Shown: positions 1 through 6,512 of the stretch, piece by piece
Position numbering within the stretch: the first letter of the stretch is position 1
How the letters are laid out: each line of letters begins with the position of its first letter
Source: Candidatus Omnitrophota bacterium
Lineage (GTDB): Bacteria > Omnitrophota > Gorgyraeia > Zapsychrales > Fredricksoniimonadaceae
Direction: 5' to 3'
NCBI GenBank assembly: GCA_016196515.1
Contig: JACPXN010000056.1
Location: 1-9,711, forward strand
DNA length: 9,711 bases
Notes under the pieces: model-generated
What the model was told of the DNA's origin: nothing
What the model saw: the letters and a program-made list of their open reading frames with translations, nothing else
The model's database searches: none
Program-made: the position numbers and the translations under genes

Positions 1-68
1 TAGCCACCCACCGTAACCCGAATTAATTAAGCCTGCCTACCGGCAGGCAGGGTTACGGTGGGTGGGTA
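1..68. repeat. Nested palindromic intergenic element upstream of cysD
   Basis: The arm CCACCCACCGTAACCC (4-19) is the exact reverse complement of 50-65, giving a 16-bp perfect inverted repeat. Two further outer pairs (1-2 with 67-68) form beyond one mismatch. Inside it sits a second palindrome at 32-51, CCTGCCTACCGGCAGGCAGG, which differs by one base from the core that recurs before gltA and pepA. The two palindromes share bases 50-51, so they cannot both pair fully. There is no T-run after the hairpin, so a classical intrinsic terminator is not supported. It could be a mobile palindromic repeat, or mark the 3' end of a transcript from the left. The element may extend left of the window. Confidence 0.7.
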
Positions 69-82
69 CTTAATTACTGACT

Positions 83-976
83 ATGAACAAGACAATGGAC
101 AAATTGGACGCTTTGGAATCGCAGAGCGTGTATATTTTGCGCGAGGCGTATCGTGAGTTCAAGTCGCTGGTCATGCTCTGGTCCATCGGCAAGGACTCGA
201 CCGTGCTTTTGTGGCTGGCGCGCAAGGCCTTCTTTGGCCACGTGCCTTTTCCGCTGGTGCACATTGACACCCATTACAAGATCCCGGAAATGATCCGCTA
301 CCGCGACACACTCGCCATGAAGTTCAAGTTGAACATGATCGTGGGCCAGAACACCGAAGCGCTCAAAGCCAAAAAGACATTTCCCGACGGCACCATTGAC
401 CGCATCGCCTGCTGCAAGGCCCTGAAGACCGACGCGCTTAAAAATACGCTGTCCGGTGCCTGGCCGCGCAAACGGCTGAATCTCAAAACCGGTCAGTATG
501 AGACCGACACCAATACCGAGCCCTATACCGGTGTGATCGTCGGCGCGCGGGCGGACGAGGAAGGGAGCCGTTCCAAAGAACGCTATTTTTCTCCCCGCGA
601 CCGCAACAGCGACTGGGACGTGGGAGACCAGCCGCCGGAATTGTGGAACCAGTTTAAGACCGATTTCGCGCCGGGCACGCATATCCGTGTGCATCCTTTG
701 CTGGACTGGACGGAATTGAACATCTGGGAATACATCGAACGGGAAAACGTCCCGATCACGAAATTGTATTTTGACCAGGGCAATGGCAAACGCTATCGTT
801 CGCTGGGATGCTATCCTTGCTCGTTCCCTGTGGATTCCAAGGCAAAGAACGTGGCTGATATCGTGAAGGAATTAAGGGAGGGCAAATTCAAAAACATCGC
901 CGAGCGTTCCGGCCGCGCCCAGGACAAAGAAGACAACGGCGGTTTGGAAACCTTACGGCGTGAAGGGTACATGTGA
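83..976 (+). CDS. cysD: Sulfate adenylyltransferase subunit 2 (CysD-like)
   Basis: The 297-residue product is the adenylyl-transferring, PP-loop ATP pyrophosphatase-type subunit that makes adenosine 5'-phosphosulfate from sulfate and ATP together with the GTPase CysN. It acts in the cytoplasm. Visible motifs are the PP-loop SIGKDS (34-39), PFPLVHIDT (55-63), GARADEEGSRSKER (154-167), WTELNIWEY (209-217), LGCYPC (241-246) and a GYM C-terminus like the GYF of enterobacterial CysD. Length is close to the usual 300. Compared with the E. coli protein as I remember it, there is extra sequence at about 121-150 before GARADEE, and a segment between the WTE motif and GCYPC is shorter, so this is a divergent branch. 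The start ATG at 83 has no clear Shine-Dalgarno; ATG 95 (Met5) is an alternative. The partner cysN follows after 125 nt. Confidence 0.9.
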   Translation: MNKTMDKLDALESQSVYILREAYREFKSLVMLWSIGKDSTVLLWLARKAFFGHVPFPLVHIDTHYKIPEMIRYRDTLAMKFKLNMIVGQNTEALKAKKTFPDGTIDRIACCKALKTDALKNTLSGAWPRKRLNLKTGQYETDTNTEPYTGVIVGARADEEGSRSKERYFSPRDRNSDWDVGDQPPELWNQFKTDFAPGTHIRVHPLLDWTELNIWEYIERENVPITKLYFDQGNGKRYRSLGCYPCSFPVDSKAKNVADIVKELREGKFKNIAERSGRAQDKEDNGGLETLRREGYM

Positions 977-981
977 AATGA

Positions 982-1024
982 GGCCACAACTTACGGAACG
1001 ATAGTGAACGTAAGTTGTAAGGCC
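982..1024. repeat. Inverted repeat / hairpin after cysD
   Basis: ACAACTTACG (986-995) pairs perfectly with CGTAAGTTGT (1009-1018) across a 13-nt loop. GGCC at 982-985 and 1021-1024 can extend the stem past a 2-nt bulge. It starts 5 nt after the cysD stop codon. No U-tract follows, so it is better read as a palindromic repeat or mRNA-stabilising hairpin than as a canonical terminator. Confidence 0.6.
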
Positions 1025-1031
1025 GAATTTT

Positions 1032-1092
1032 ATGCCCGAATGCTTCAGTCGGGCATCCAATTTCTGGATTCCCGATAAAAACATTCGGGAAT
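1032..1092. repeat. Twin-hairpin repeat directly upstream of cysN
   Basis: Two hairpins of identical geometry stand in tandem: ATGCCCGA (1032-1039) with TCGGGCAT (1049-1056), and ATTCCCGA (1068-1075) with TCGGGAAT (1085-1092). Each has an 8-bp perfect stem and a 9-nt loop. In addition CCCGAATG (1035-1042) is complementary to CATTCGGG (1082-1089), so the whole unit can fold as one long alternative hairpin. The ATTCCC...GGGAAT ends resemble a common class of short dispersed bacterial repeats (for example neisserial dRS3). It ends 9 nt before the cysN start, where a Shine-Dalgarno would be expected, and none is visible. Confidence 0.6.
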
Positions 1093-1101
1093 GACAATAT
1101 T

Positions 1102-2901
1102 ATGAACGAACGCGAACAGATGAATGTGGTCATCGTTGGCCACGTGGACCACGGCAAAAGCACGCTGGTCGGCCGTCTTTTGGTCGATACCGGTTCTTTG
1201 CCCGAGGGCAAGGTGGAAGCGGTCAAAAAGCAATGTGAACGCAATGCCAAGCCCTTCGAGTATGCTTTTTTGCTCGACGCGCTCAAAGACGAGCAGGCCC
1301 AGGGCATCACCATTGACACGGCCCGCAGTTTTTTTAAGTCCGTCCAGCGTGATTACATCATCATCGACGCGCCGGGTCATATCGAGTTTTTGAAAAATAT
1401 GATCAGCGGCGCGGCCCGCGCCGAAGCGGCCCTGCTTTTGATCGATGCCCATGAAGGCATCAAGGAAAATTCCAGGCGCCACGGCTATGTGATGCGTTTT
1501 TTAGGGATCAAGAACGTGGCCGTGTGCGTCAATAAAATGGACCTGGTCAAGTATGACCAAAAGGTTTTCAAACAGATCAAGGCCGATTACACCAAATTCC
1601 TCAATGAGATCGACCTAAAGCCGCAGAGTTTCATTCCCATCGCGGCTTTTCACGGTGACAATGTGGCGGCCGCCTCCAAGAACATGCCGTGGTATAGGGG
1701 GGCGAATGTTCTGGAAGTTCTGGACGGTTTTCCAAAACAGGCCCCTTTGCACGCGCAGGTGTTCCGCATGCCGGTCCAGGACGTTTACAAGTTCACCGAA
1801 GAGGGGGATGAGCGGCGCATCGTTGCCGGACGCGTTGAGTCCGGGACCGTGGGGGTGGGGGATGAGGTGGTCTTTTTGCCGTCGGGCAAAAAGAACCGCG
1901 TCAGATCCGTGGAATATTTTAATGGTCCTGTCCGTCAGCAGGCCTTTGCCGGGCAGTCCGCGGGCCTGACCATGGACACCGAATTCTACATACGTCCCGG
2001 CGAGGTCATGGTCAAGGCGTCGGAACAATTGCCGCAGGTCAGCCAGAAATTCAAGGCCAATGTGTTCTGGATGGGCAAGCAGCCCCTCATGCAGGGAAAG
2101 GTCTATAAGTTGAAGATCGCCACCCAGCAAGTGCCGGTCATGGTCGCCAAGATCAACCATGTTTTAAACGCGGCGGAATTGGCCTCGGCCCATAAGGACC
2201 ATGTGAGCCGTCACGAGGTCGGGGAATGCGTTTTTGAGGCCATGAAACCCGTGGCCTTTGACCTTGCCCATGATATCGCGGCCACGGGCCGTTTTGTGCT
2301 CGTGGACCAATACGAGATCGCCGGCGGCGGCATCATTCTGGCGTCCGTTTTTGACGGTGATTCTTCCCTCAAAGAACACATCCGCAAACGCGAATACGGG
2401 TGGGAACGCAGCCAGATCACGCCGGATGACCGCGCCCAGAAATACGGGCATAAAAGCGCTTTTATCCTGATCACCGGCAAGATTGATACCGGTAAACAGC
2501 GCATTGCCAAGGACCTTGAAGAAGAACTGTTCAATTTGGGCAAGTCGGTGTATTTCCTGGGCGTTTCCAATCAGCTGGCTTTGGCGGCCCAGGACTCCAA
2601 AGACAAGGTTTTGGGCAAGTTCGAGCATTTGCAGCAGTTGGGGGAATTGGCCCATTTGATGACGGACGCGGGACTGGTCCTCATCACCAGCATTACGGAC
2701 ATCGATGACCATGAACTGGGGTTGCTCAAAACGCTCAATTATCCCAACCGCACCTTTGTGGTCAATGTCGGGGAAAACCGTTTTAACGCGTCCGATATCG
2801 ATCTAAAGCTCGTTGAGAACGAGGACAGCGGCCAGGCCGTCAAGAAGATCGTGGACCTTTTAGTCAAAGCGGTTGTCTTGGACCCCGAATATATGATATG
2901 A
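1102..2901 (+). CDS. cysN: Sulfate adenylyltransferase subunit 1 with degenerate APS-kinase-like C-terminal domain
   Basis: This 599-residue translational GTPase family protein couples GTP hydrolysis to APS synthesis by CysD. The G domain shows G1 GHVDHGKS (13-20), G2 region GIT (68-70), G3 DAPGH (89-93), G4 NKMD (144-147) and a G5-like segment near 181-187. MPWYRG (195-200) and the beta-barrel domains (about 215-415) are CysN-like. The G1 motif is the EF-Tu form, not the GSVDDGKS I recall for E. coli CysN. From about 450 a CysC-like fold follows: AFILITGKIDTGKQ (453-466) aligns with the APS-kinase P-loop and ELAHLMTDAG (515-524) with its helix. However, the Ser/Thr after the P-loop Lys is Gln466, and the DGD and FISP motifs are missing, so kinase activity is doubtful. 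ATG 1102 has no Shine-Dalgarno; ATG 1120 (Met7) is also possible. I recall similar two-part proteins in Geobacter-like bacteria. Confidence 0.88.
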   Translation: MNEREQMNVVIVGHVDHGKSTLVGRLLVDTGSLPEGKVEAVKKQCERNAKPFEYAFLLDALKDEQAQGITIDTARSFFKSVQRDYIIIDAPGHIEFLKNMISGAARAEAALLLIDAHEGIKENSRRHGYVMRFLGIKNVAVCVNKMDLVKYDQKVFKQIKADYTKFLNEIDLKPQSFIPIAAFHGDNVAAASKNMPWYRGANVLEVLDGFPKQAPLHAQVFRMPVQDVYKFTEEGDERRIVAGRVESGTVGVGDEVVFLPSGKKNRVRSVEYFNGPVRQQAFAGQSAGLTMDTEFYIRPGEVMVKASEQLPQVSQKFKANVFWMGKQPLMQGKVYKLKIATQQVPVMVAKINHVLNAAELASAHKDHVSRHEVGECVFEAMKPVAFDLAHDIAATGRFVLVDQYEIAGGGIILASVFDGDSSLKEHIRKREYGWERSQITPDDRAQKYGHKSAFILITGKIDTGKQRIAKDLEEELFNLGKSVYFLGVSNQLALAAQDSKDKVLGKFEHLQQLGELAHLMTDAGLVLITSITDIDDHELGLLKTLNYPNRTFVVNVGENRFNASDIDLKLVENEDSGQAVKKIVDLLVKAVVLDPEYMI

Positions 2902-2927
2902 TGCTTGCCTGGTAAAGCGGACTTTAA

Positions 2928-2945
2928 GCCTGCCGGCAGGCAGGG
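2928..2945. repeat. GC-rich palindrome upstream of gltA
   Basis: GCCTGCCGGCAGGC (2928-2941) is a perfect 14-bp palindrome followed by AGGG. It is a shorter copy of the core seen at 32-51 and 4265-4286. It ends at the edge of the gltA Shine-Dalgarno, so the hairpin could influence ribosome access (inference). Confidence 0.7.
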
Positions 2946-2951
2946 AGGGGG
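2944..2951 (+). promoter_or_regulatory. Ribosome binding site of gltA
   Basis: GGAGG lies within the purine run at 2942-2951, ending a few bases before ATG 2956. This site favours ATG 2956 over the upstream in-frame TTG 2905. Reading from that TTG would translate the palindromic repeat as Lys-Pro-Ala-Gly-Arg-Gln, a typical artefact of repeat read-through. Confidence 0.75.
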
Positions 2952-2955
2952 ACAC

Positions 2956-4245
2956 ATGCCTGAACGGATCTCTTTAGCGATCGACGGGAAAAAGTTGGAT
3001 TGCCCGGTCATTGCCGGCACCGAGGGCGAGAAAGCCATTGATATCACCGAACTGCGCGCCGCCACCGGCTATATCACCATGGACCCGGGTTTCGGCAACA
3101 CGGGCTCCTGCAAGAGCGCGATCACGTATTTGGACGGAGACAAAGGGGTCCTGCGCTACCGCGGCATTCCCATCGAACAATTGGCGGAAAAGTCCACCTT
3201 TGTCGAGACCGCCTACCTTTTGATTTACGGTCATTTGCCCCAGCCTAAGGAACTCGACGTTTTTTCCAGCGCTTTCAATGAGCATTCCATGATCCATGAG
3301 GACATGAAGAATTTTTTCAACGCGTTCTCCTCGAGCGCGCACCCCATGGCCATCCTGTCGGCCATGGTCTGTTCCATGTCCGCGTATTACCCGACCATGA
3401 TCAAGGAAAACCCCAGCAAAGGGGACATCGACCGTATCGCCGTCCAGCTCTTGTCCAAGGTACGGACCATTGCCGCTTTTTCCTATAAAAAGTCCATCGG
3501 CGAACCGTTCGTCCATCCGCGCCATGATCTTAGGTATGTTCCCAACTTCCTGAACATGATGTTCTCTTCGCCCACCAAATCTTACAAGATCGTTGATGAG
3601 GTCGTGCAGGCGTTGAGGGTCCTTTTGATCCTGCACGCCGACCATGAGCAGAATTGCTCCACATCGACGGTGCGTTTGGTGGGCAGTTCCCACGCGAATT
3701 TGTACGCGTCCATTTCCGCCGGCATCTGCGCTTTGTGGGGACCTCTGCACGGCGGGGCCAACCAGGCGGTCATTGAAATGCTCCAGGAGATCCATGCCGA
3801 CGGCGGCAAGGTGGACAAATACGTGGCCAGGGCCAAGGACAAGGCCAGCGGTTTTCGGCTCATGGGTTTCGGCCACCGTGTGTACAAGAATTTCGATCCG
3901 CGCGCCAGGATCATCAAACAAAAGGCCGACGAACTTCTCAATAAACTCGGCATCCATGACCCGCTTTTGGACATCGCCAAACGCCTGGAAGAGGCCGCGC
4001 TTAAAGATGAATATTTCGTTACGCGCAAACTTTATCCGAACGTGGATTTTTACAGCGGCATCATTCTGCGGACCATCGGCATCCCGCTGAGGATGTTCCC
4101 GGTCATGTTCGCCATCGGCCGTATGCCCGGCTGGATCGCGCATTGGAAAGAAATGATCGAAGACCCCGCCACCAAGATCGGCCGGCCGTCCCAGATCTAC
4201 ACCGGTGAGTCCAAGCACAATTATGTGCCGATCGAGAAAAGATAA
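2956..4245 (+). CDS. gltA: Citrate synthase (type II, GltA-like)
   Basis: The enzyme condenses oxaloacetate with acetyl-CoA to citrate, the entry step of the TCA cycle, in the cytoplasm. From ATG 2956 it is 429 residues, essentially the E. coli GltA length (427). The N-terminal beta domain (PVIAGTEGEKAIDI, then TGYITMDPGFGNTGSC) is typical of the long bacterial type. The catalytic residues are intact: His265 in LHGGANQAV, His307 in GFGHRVYK and Asp364 in PNVDFYSG. HADHEQN (227-233) is another family hallmark. A type II enzyme of this build is usually hexameric and NADH-sensitive, but that cannot be read from sequence here. It sits between cysN (54 nt upstream) and pepA (68 nt downstream) with palindromes on both sides. 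Methylcitrate synthase is the main alternative, but the N-terminal domain argues for GltA. Confidence 0.95.
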   Translation: MPERISLAIDGKKLDCPVIAGTEGEKAIDITELRAATGYITMDPGFGNTGSCKSAITYLDGDKGVLRYRGIPIEQLAEKSTFVETAYLLIYGHLPQPKELDVFSSAFNEHSMIHEDMKNFFNAFSSSAHPMAILSAMVCSMSAYYPTMIKENPSKGDIDRIAVQLLSKVRTIAAFSYKKSIGEPFVHPRHDLRYVPNFLNMMFSSPTKSYKIVDEVVQALRVLLILHADHEQNCSTSTVRLVGSSHANLYASISAGICALWGPLHGGANQAVIEMLQEIHADGGKVDKYVARAKDKASGFRLMGFGHRVYKNFDPRARIIKQKADELLNKLGIHDPLLDIAKRLEEAALKDEYFVTRKLYPNVDFYSGIILRTIGIPLRMFPVMFAIGRMPGWIAHWKEMIEDPATKIGRPSQIYTGESKHNYVPIEKR

Positions 4246-4253
4246 TGTAGAGG

Positions 4254-4293
4254 CGGGCCCCTGTGCCTGCCTGCCGGCAGGCAGGCCTGCCCG
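4254..4293. repeat. Large GC-rich palindrome between gltA and pepA
   Basis: A perfect 22-bp palindrome occupies 4265-4286 (core CCTGCCTGCCGGCAGGCAGG). CGGGC (4254-4258) and GCCCG (4289-4293) form an outer stem around it. It is the longest of the three copies in the window. It follows the gltA stop by 8 nt and ends 8 nt before the pepA Shine-Dalgarno. There is no T-run, so it is not a textbook terminator. Confidence 0.75.
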
Positions 4294-4301
4294 TATAGGA
4301 C

Positions 4302-4307
4302 AAGGAG
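4302..4307 (+). promoter_or_regulatory. Ribosome binding site of pepA
   Basis: AAGGAG lies 6 nt before a GTG codon at 4314. No ATG is available at suitable spacing, so this site decides the GTG start. Confidence 0.75.
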
Positions 4308-4313
4308 CGCATT

Positions 4314-5705
4314 GTGATTTCATTGATCCCAAAAGCAAAATTCAATAAAGACGCCGCGGTCATTTTGCTGACCGACGGCCAAAAACATCCCCGTTTGAAA
4401 AAAGGACTGGAGAAAGGGGACATTTTTCCCATCCTGGAGGGCAAGCGACTGTCCTTGTTCGTCGGTCTGGGCAAGGCACAGGAATTGTCGTTGACCGAAG
4501 TGCGCATCAATACCCGCAAGGCGCTGTTGTCGCCTTATATCAAATCCGCCCGGACCGTCGAAGTTGTGCCGCACGCCTGTGATGAAAACACGGTCAAGGC
4601 CGTCATCGAGGGCATCAGTATCGGGACCTATGTCTGGGACAAATACAAGAGCAGGCCCAAGGATGACAAGACCTTTAAAAACAAGCACATCATGATTGCC
4701 GTACCTGAAACAAAGGCACTGCGTCAGGCCGTGACCATTTGCGAAGGCGTGCGCTTGACCCGCGATCTGGTCAATGACAATGCCGATACCGTGACTTCCC
4801 AATATTTGGAGAAAACCGTCAGAGGGCTGGTCAAGGGAAAGAAGAATGTGTCCCTGCAGGTCCTTAATGAAAAAGAACTCAAGCGCCACGGGTTGAATTT
4901 GCATCTGGCTGTCAACCAGGGCAGTTGCAAAGAGCCAAAACTCATTATTGTCAAATATCACGGCGGTCCTAAAAACCAGCCCTACACCGCCATCATCGGC
5001 AAGGGCATGACGTTCGATACCGGCGGTTTAAATCTCAAATCCGGCAATCATATCGAGACCATGAGGATCGACATGAGCGGCGCGGGCGCGGCGTGCGGTA
5101 TCCTGAAAAACGTTTTGGCCCTGGGGATCAGGAAAAACCTTTTGTTCGTTTTGAGCATCGCCGAAAACGCCATCGGTTCCGGGGCGTATAAACCGGGGGA
5201 TGTCATTACCGGTTATGCCGGCAAAAGCGTTGAGATCGGCAATACGGACGCCGAAGGCCGTTTGGTATTGGCGGATGCTTTTGCTTATGTGGTCAAGAAT
5301 TATAGGCCGGCCACGATCGTCGACATGGCCACCTTGACCGGCGCTTGCGTGGTGGCCCTGGGTTTTGATTATTCAGGCCTTTTTTCGAACAATGACGATC
5401 TGGCGCGCTCTCTGGTGCGCGCTTCCAATGATACGGACGACCGCGCCTGGCGCCTGCCTGTTTATCCGGAACTTAAAAGTTATATCAAATCACCCATCGC
5501 GGATTTGAAGAACACCAGTTCGGTGCGGGGTGGGGGCGCGTGCACGGCCGCGGAATTCCTCCGTCAATTCACCAATGACACGCCCTGGGCGCATTTGGAC
5601 ATTGCCGGCAGCGCTTACGTCGAGGGTCCCTGCCGTATGTATTACGGCCACGGGGCCACCGGAGCCGGGGTGCGGCTTTTGACGCATTATTTGTTGCACA
5701 ATTAA
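4314..5705 (+). CDS. pepA: Leucyl aminopeptidase, M17 family (PepA)
   Basis: This cytosolic di-metal exopeptidase releases N-terminal residues, usually as a hexamer, in peptide turnover. The 463-residue product has an N-terminal macro-like domain (about 1-150), shorter than in the 503-residue E. coli PepA, and a complete catalytic domain. The M17 signature NTDAEGRLVLAD is at 310-321. Metal ligands by family pattern are Lys230 and Asp235 (GKGMTFD), Asp253 (MRIDMSG), and Asp312 and Glu314; catalytic Lys242 and Arg316 are present. The C-terminus GATGAGVRLLTHYLL is where the family normally ends, so the gene looks complete. The start is GTG with a good AAGGAG. Its stop codon abuts the conserved sequence of the SPFH gene that follows. 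M17 enzymes can also bind DNA (XerA/CarP role in E. coli); nothing here tests that. Confidence 0.93.
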   Translation: MISLIPKAKFNKDAAVILLTDGQKHPRLKKGLEKGDIFPILEGKRLSLFVGLGKAQELSLTEVRINTRKALLSPYIKSARTVEVVPHACDENTVKAVIEGISIGTYVWDKYKSRPKDDKTFKNKHIMIAVPETKALRQAVTICEGVRLTRDLVNDNADTVTSQYLEKTVRGLVKGKKNVSLQVLNEKELKRHGLNLHLAVNQGSCKEPKLIIVKYHGGPKNQPYTAIIGKGMTFDTGGLNLKSGNHIETMRIDMSGAGAACGILKNVLALGIRKNLLFVLSIAENAIGSGAYKPGDVITGYAGKSVEIGNTDAEGRLVLADAFAYVVKNYRPATIVDMATLTGACVVALGFDYSGLFSNNDDLARSLVRASNDTDDRAWRLPVYPELKSYIKSPIADLKNTSSVRGGGACTAAEFLRQFTNDTPWAHLDIAGSAYVEGPCRMYYGHGATGAGVRLLTHYLLHN

Positions 5706-5784
5706 CCCGACGCATCGCGGCCTCATCGAGCGTTTCGGCAAATACTCGCGTTTTGCCTCTCCGGGTTTCAACTGGATCATCCCC
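5701..5784 (+). other. Conserved SPFH coding sequence upstream of any standard start codon
   Basis: In the frame of the downstream SPFH gene this stretch reads Ile then NPTHRGLIERFGKYSR and FASPGFNWIIP. That is the conserved segment which in band-7 proteins directly follows the N-terminal membrane anchor. The frame is open only from 5683, after TGA at 5680-5682, and holds no ATG, GTG or TTG before 5785. The only initiator-like codon near the homology start is ATT at 5701-5703, overlapping the pepA stop as ATTAA. The segment is either the start of a protein using a rare initiator or the remnant of a gene whose 5' end was lost. Confidence 0.7.
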
Positions 5785-6498
5785 TTGGTCGAGAACATGT
5801 ACCAGGTCAACATCACCGAACAGCTGGTGAACGCGGAAACGCAGGAGATCATCACCAACGACAATCTGAATGCCAAGGTCGACGCGCAGGTGTATTTCAA
5901 GGTCAAGCCCGATGAACAGCATGTGAAAAACTGCCAGTACAATGTCGGCAATTATCAATGGCAGATCGTCAACCTGGCCCGCACGACGCTGCGCAACATC
6001 ATCGGGACCATGACCCTCAAAAGCGCCAACAGCGAGCGCGGCCGCATCAATACGGAATTGCATACCATCCTGGAGCATGAGACCGCGGATTGGGGATTGG
6101 AGATCGTGCGCACGGAGTTAAAGGAGATCGATCCGCCCAAGGACGTGCAGGAAACCATGAACAAGGTCGTCAAGGCGGAGAACGAGAAGATCGCGGCGAT
6201 CGATTTCGCCACGGCCACGGAAACCGCGGCCGACGGACAAAAACGCGCCGAGATCAAAAAAGCCGAAGGCATCAGGCAGGCCCGCATTTTGCAGGCCCAG
6301 GGCGAAGCCGAGGCCATCCGATTGGTCAATGAAGCGGCCGAGAAGTATTTCATCGGCAATGCCCAGCTGTTGAGGCGTTTGGAAACCGTTGAGAGGTCCT
6401 TGCAGAACAATGCCAAGATCGTTGTGCCCACGGGCAGTGAACTGGTCAACGTGATCGGGGAACTGGCCGGCGTTGTGCCCTTAAAGAAAAAAGAATAA
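5785..6498 (+). CDS. SPFH/band-7 (stomatin/prohibitin-like) protein, N-terminally truncated
   Basis: This belongs to the stomatin-like SPFH family, which normally forms membrane-anchored oligomers that scaffold microdomains or regulate membrane proteases. The first standard start is TTG 5785 (237 residues), with ATG 5797 next. Neither has a good Shine-Dalgarno, and both cut into the SPFH domain, whose conserved sequence already begins at about 5704. The SPFH core covers about 1-120 (EIITNDNLNAKVDAQVYFKV at 21-40, RTELKEIDPPKDVQETMN at 109-126). A charged Ala/Glu-rich coiled coil follows at about 120-190 (NEKIAAIDFATA, AEIKKAEGIRQARILQAQGEAEAI). The tail is VVPTGSELVNVIGELAGVVP. The hydrophobic anchor of about 20-25 residues expected in front is absent. 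There is no internal frameshift or stop. fumC follows after 14 nt. It may be a soluble variant, a decaying gene or the product of an assembly join. Confidence 0.85.
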   Translation: MVENMYQVNITEQLVNAETQEIITNDNLNAKVDAQVYFKVKPDEQHVKNCQYNVGNYQWQIVNLARTTLRNIIGTMTLKSANSERGRINTELHTILEHETADWGLEIVRTELKEIDPPKDVQETMNKVVKAENEKIAAIDFATATETAADGQKRAEIKKAEGIRQARILQAQGEAEAIRLVNEAAEKYFIGNAQLLRRLETVERSLQNNAKIVVPTGSELVNVIGELAGVVPLKKKE

Positions 6499-6502
6499 GA
6501 TC

Positions 6503-6508
6503 AAGGGG
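6503..6508 (+). promoter_or_regulatory. Ribosome binding site of fumC
   Basis: AAGGGG lies 4 nt before ATG 6513, inside the 14-nt gap after the SPFH stop codon. It supports translation from 6513. Confidence 0.6.
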
Positions 6509-6512
6509 ATTT

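Noticed and set aside
74..694. 206-codon minus-strand open frame over cysD
   Set aside because: It is antisense to cysD with its conserved PP-loop, has no family resemblance and no independent start signals.
1102..2901. Elongation factor Tu or 1-alpha call for the GTPase
   Set aside because: GHVDHGKS and NKMD are shared, but MPWYRG, the adjacent CysD and the C-terminal CysC-like domain fit CysN.
2905..2955. TTG start extending citrate synthase by 17 residues
   Set aside because: The extension translates the palindromic repeat. ATG 2956 has a strong Shine-Dalgarno and gives the normal family length.
4254..4293. Rho-independent terminator after gltA
   Set aside because: The stem is strong but there is no downstream T-run, and the same core recurs before gltA and cysD, so a repeat element explains it better.
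2974..4338. 454-codon open frame on the minus strand across gltA
   Set aside because: It is the exact antisense of the strongly conserved citrate synthase gene, shows no recognisable domain, and its N-terminal part translates the GC-rich palindrome. Long antisense frames are expected from high-GC codon usage.
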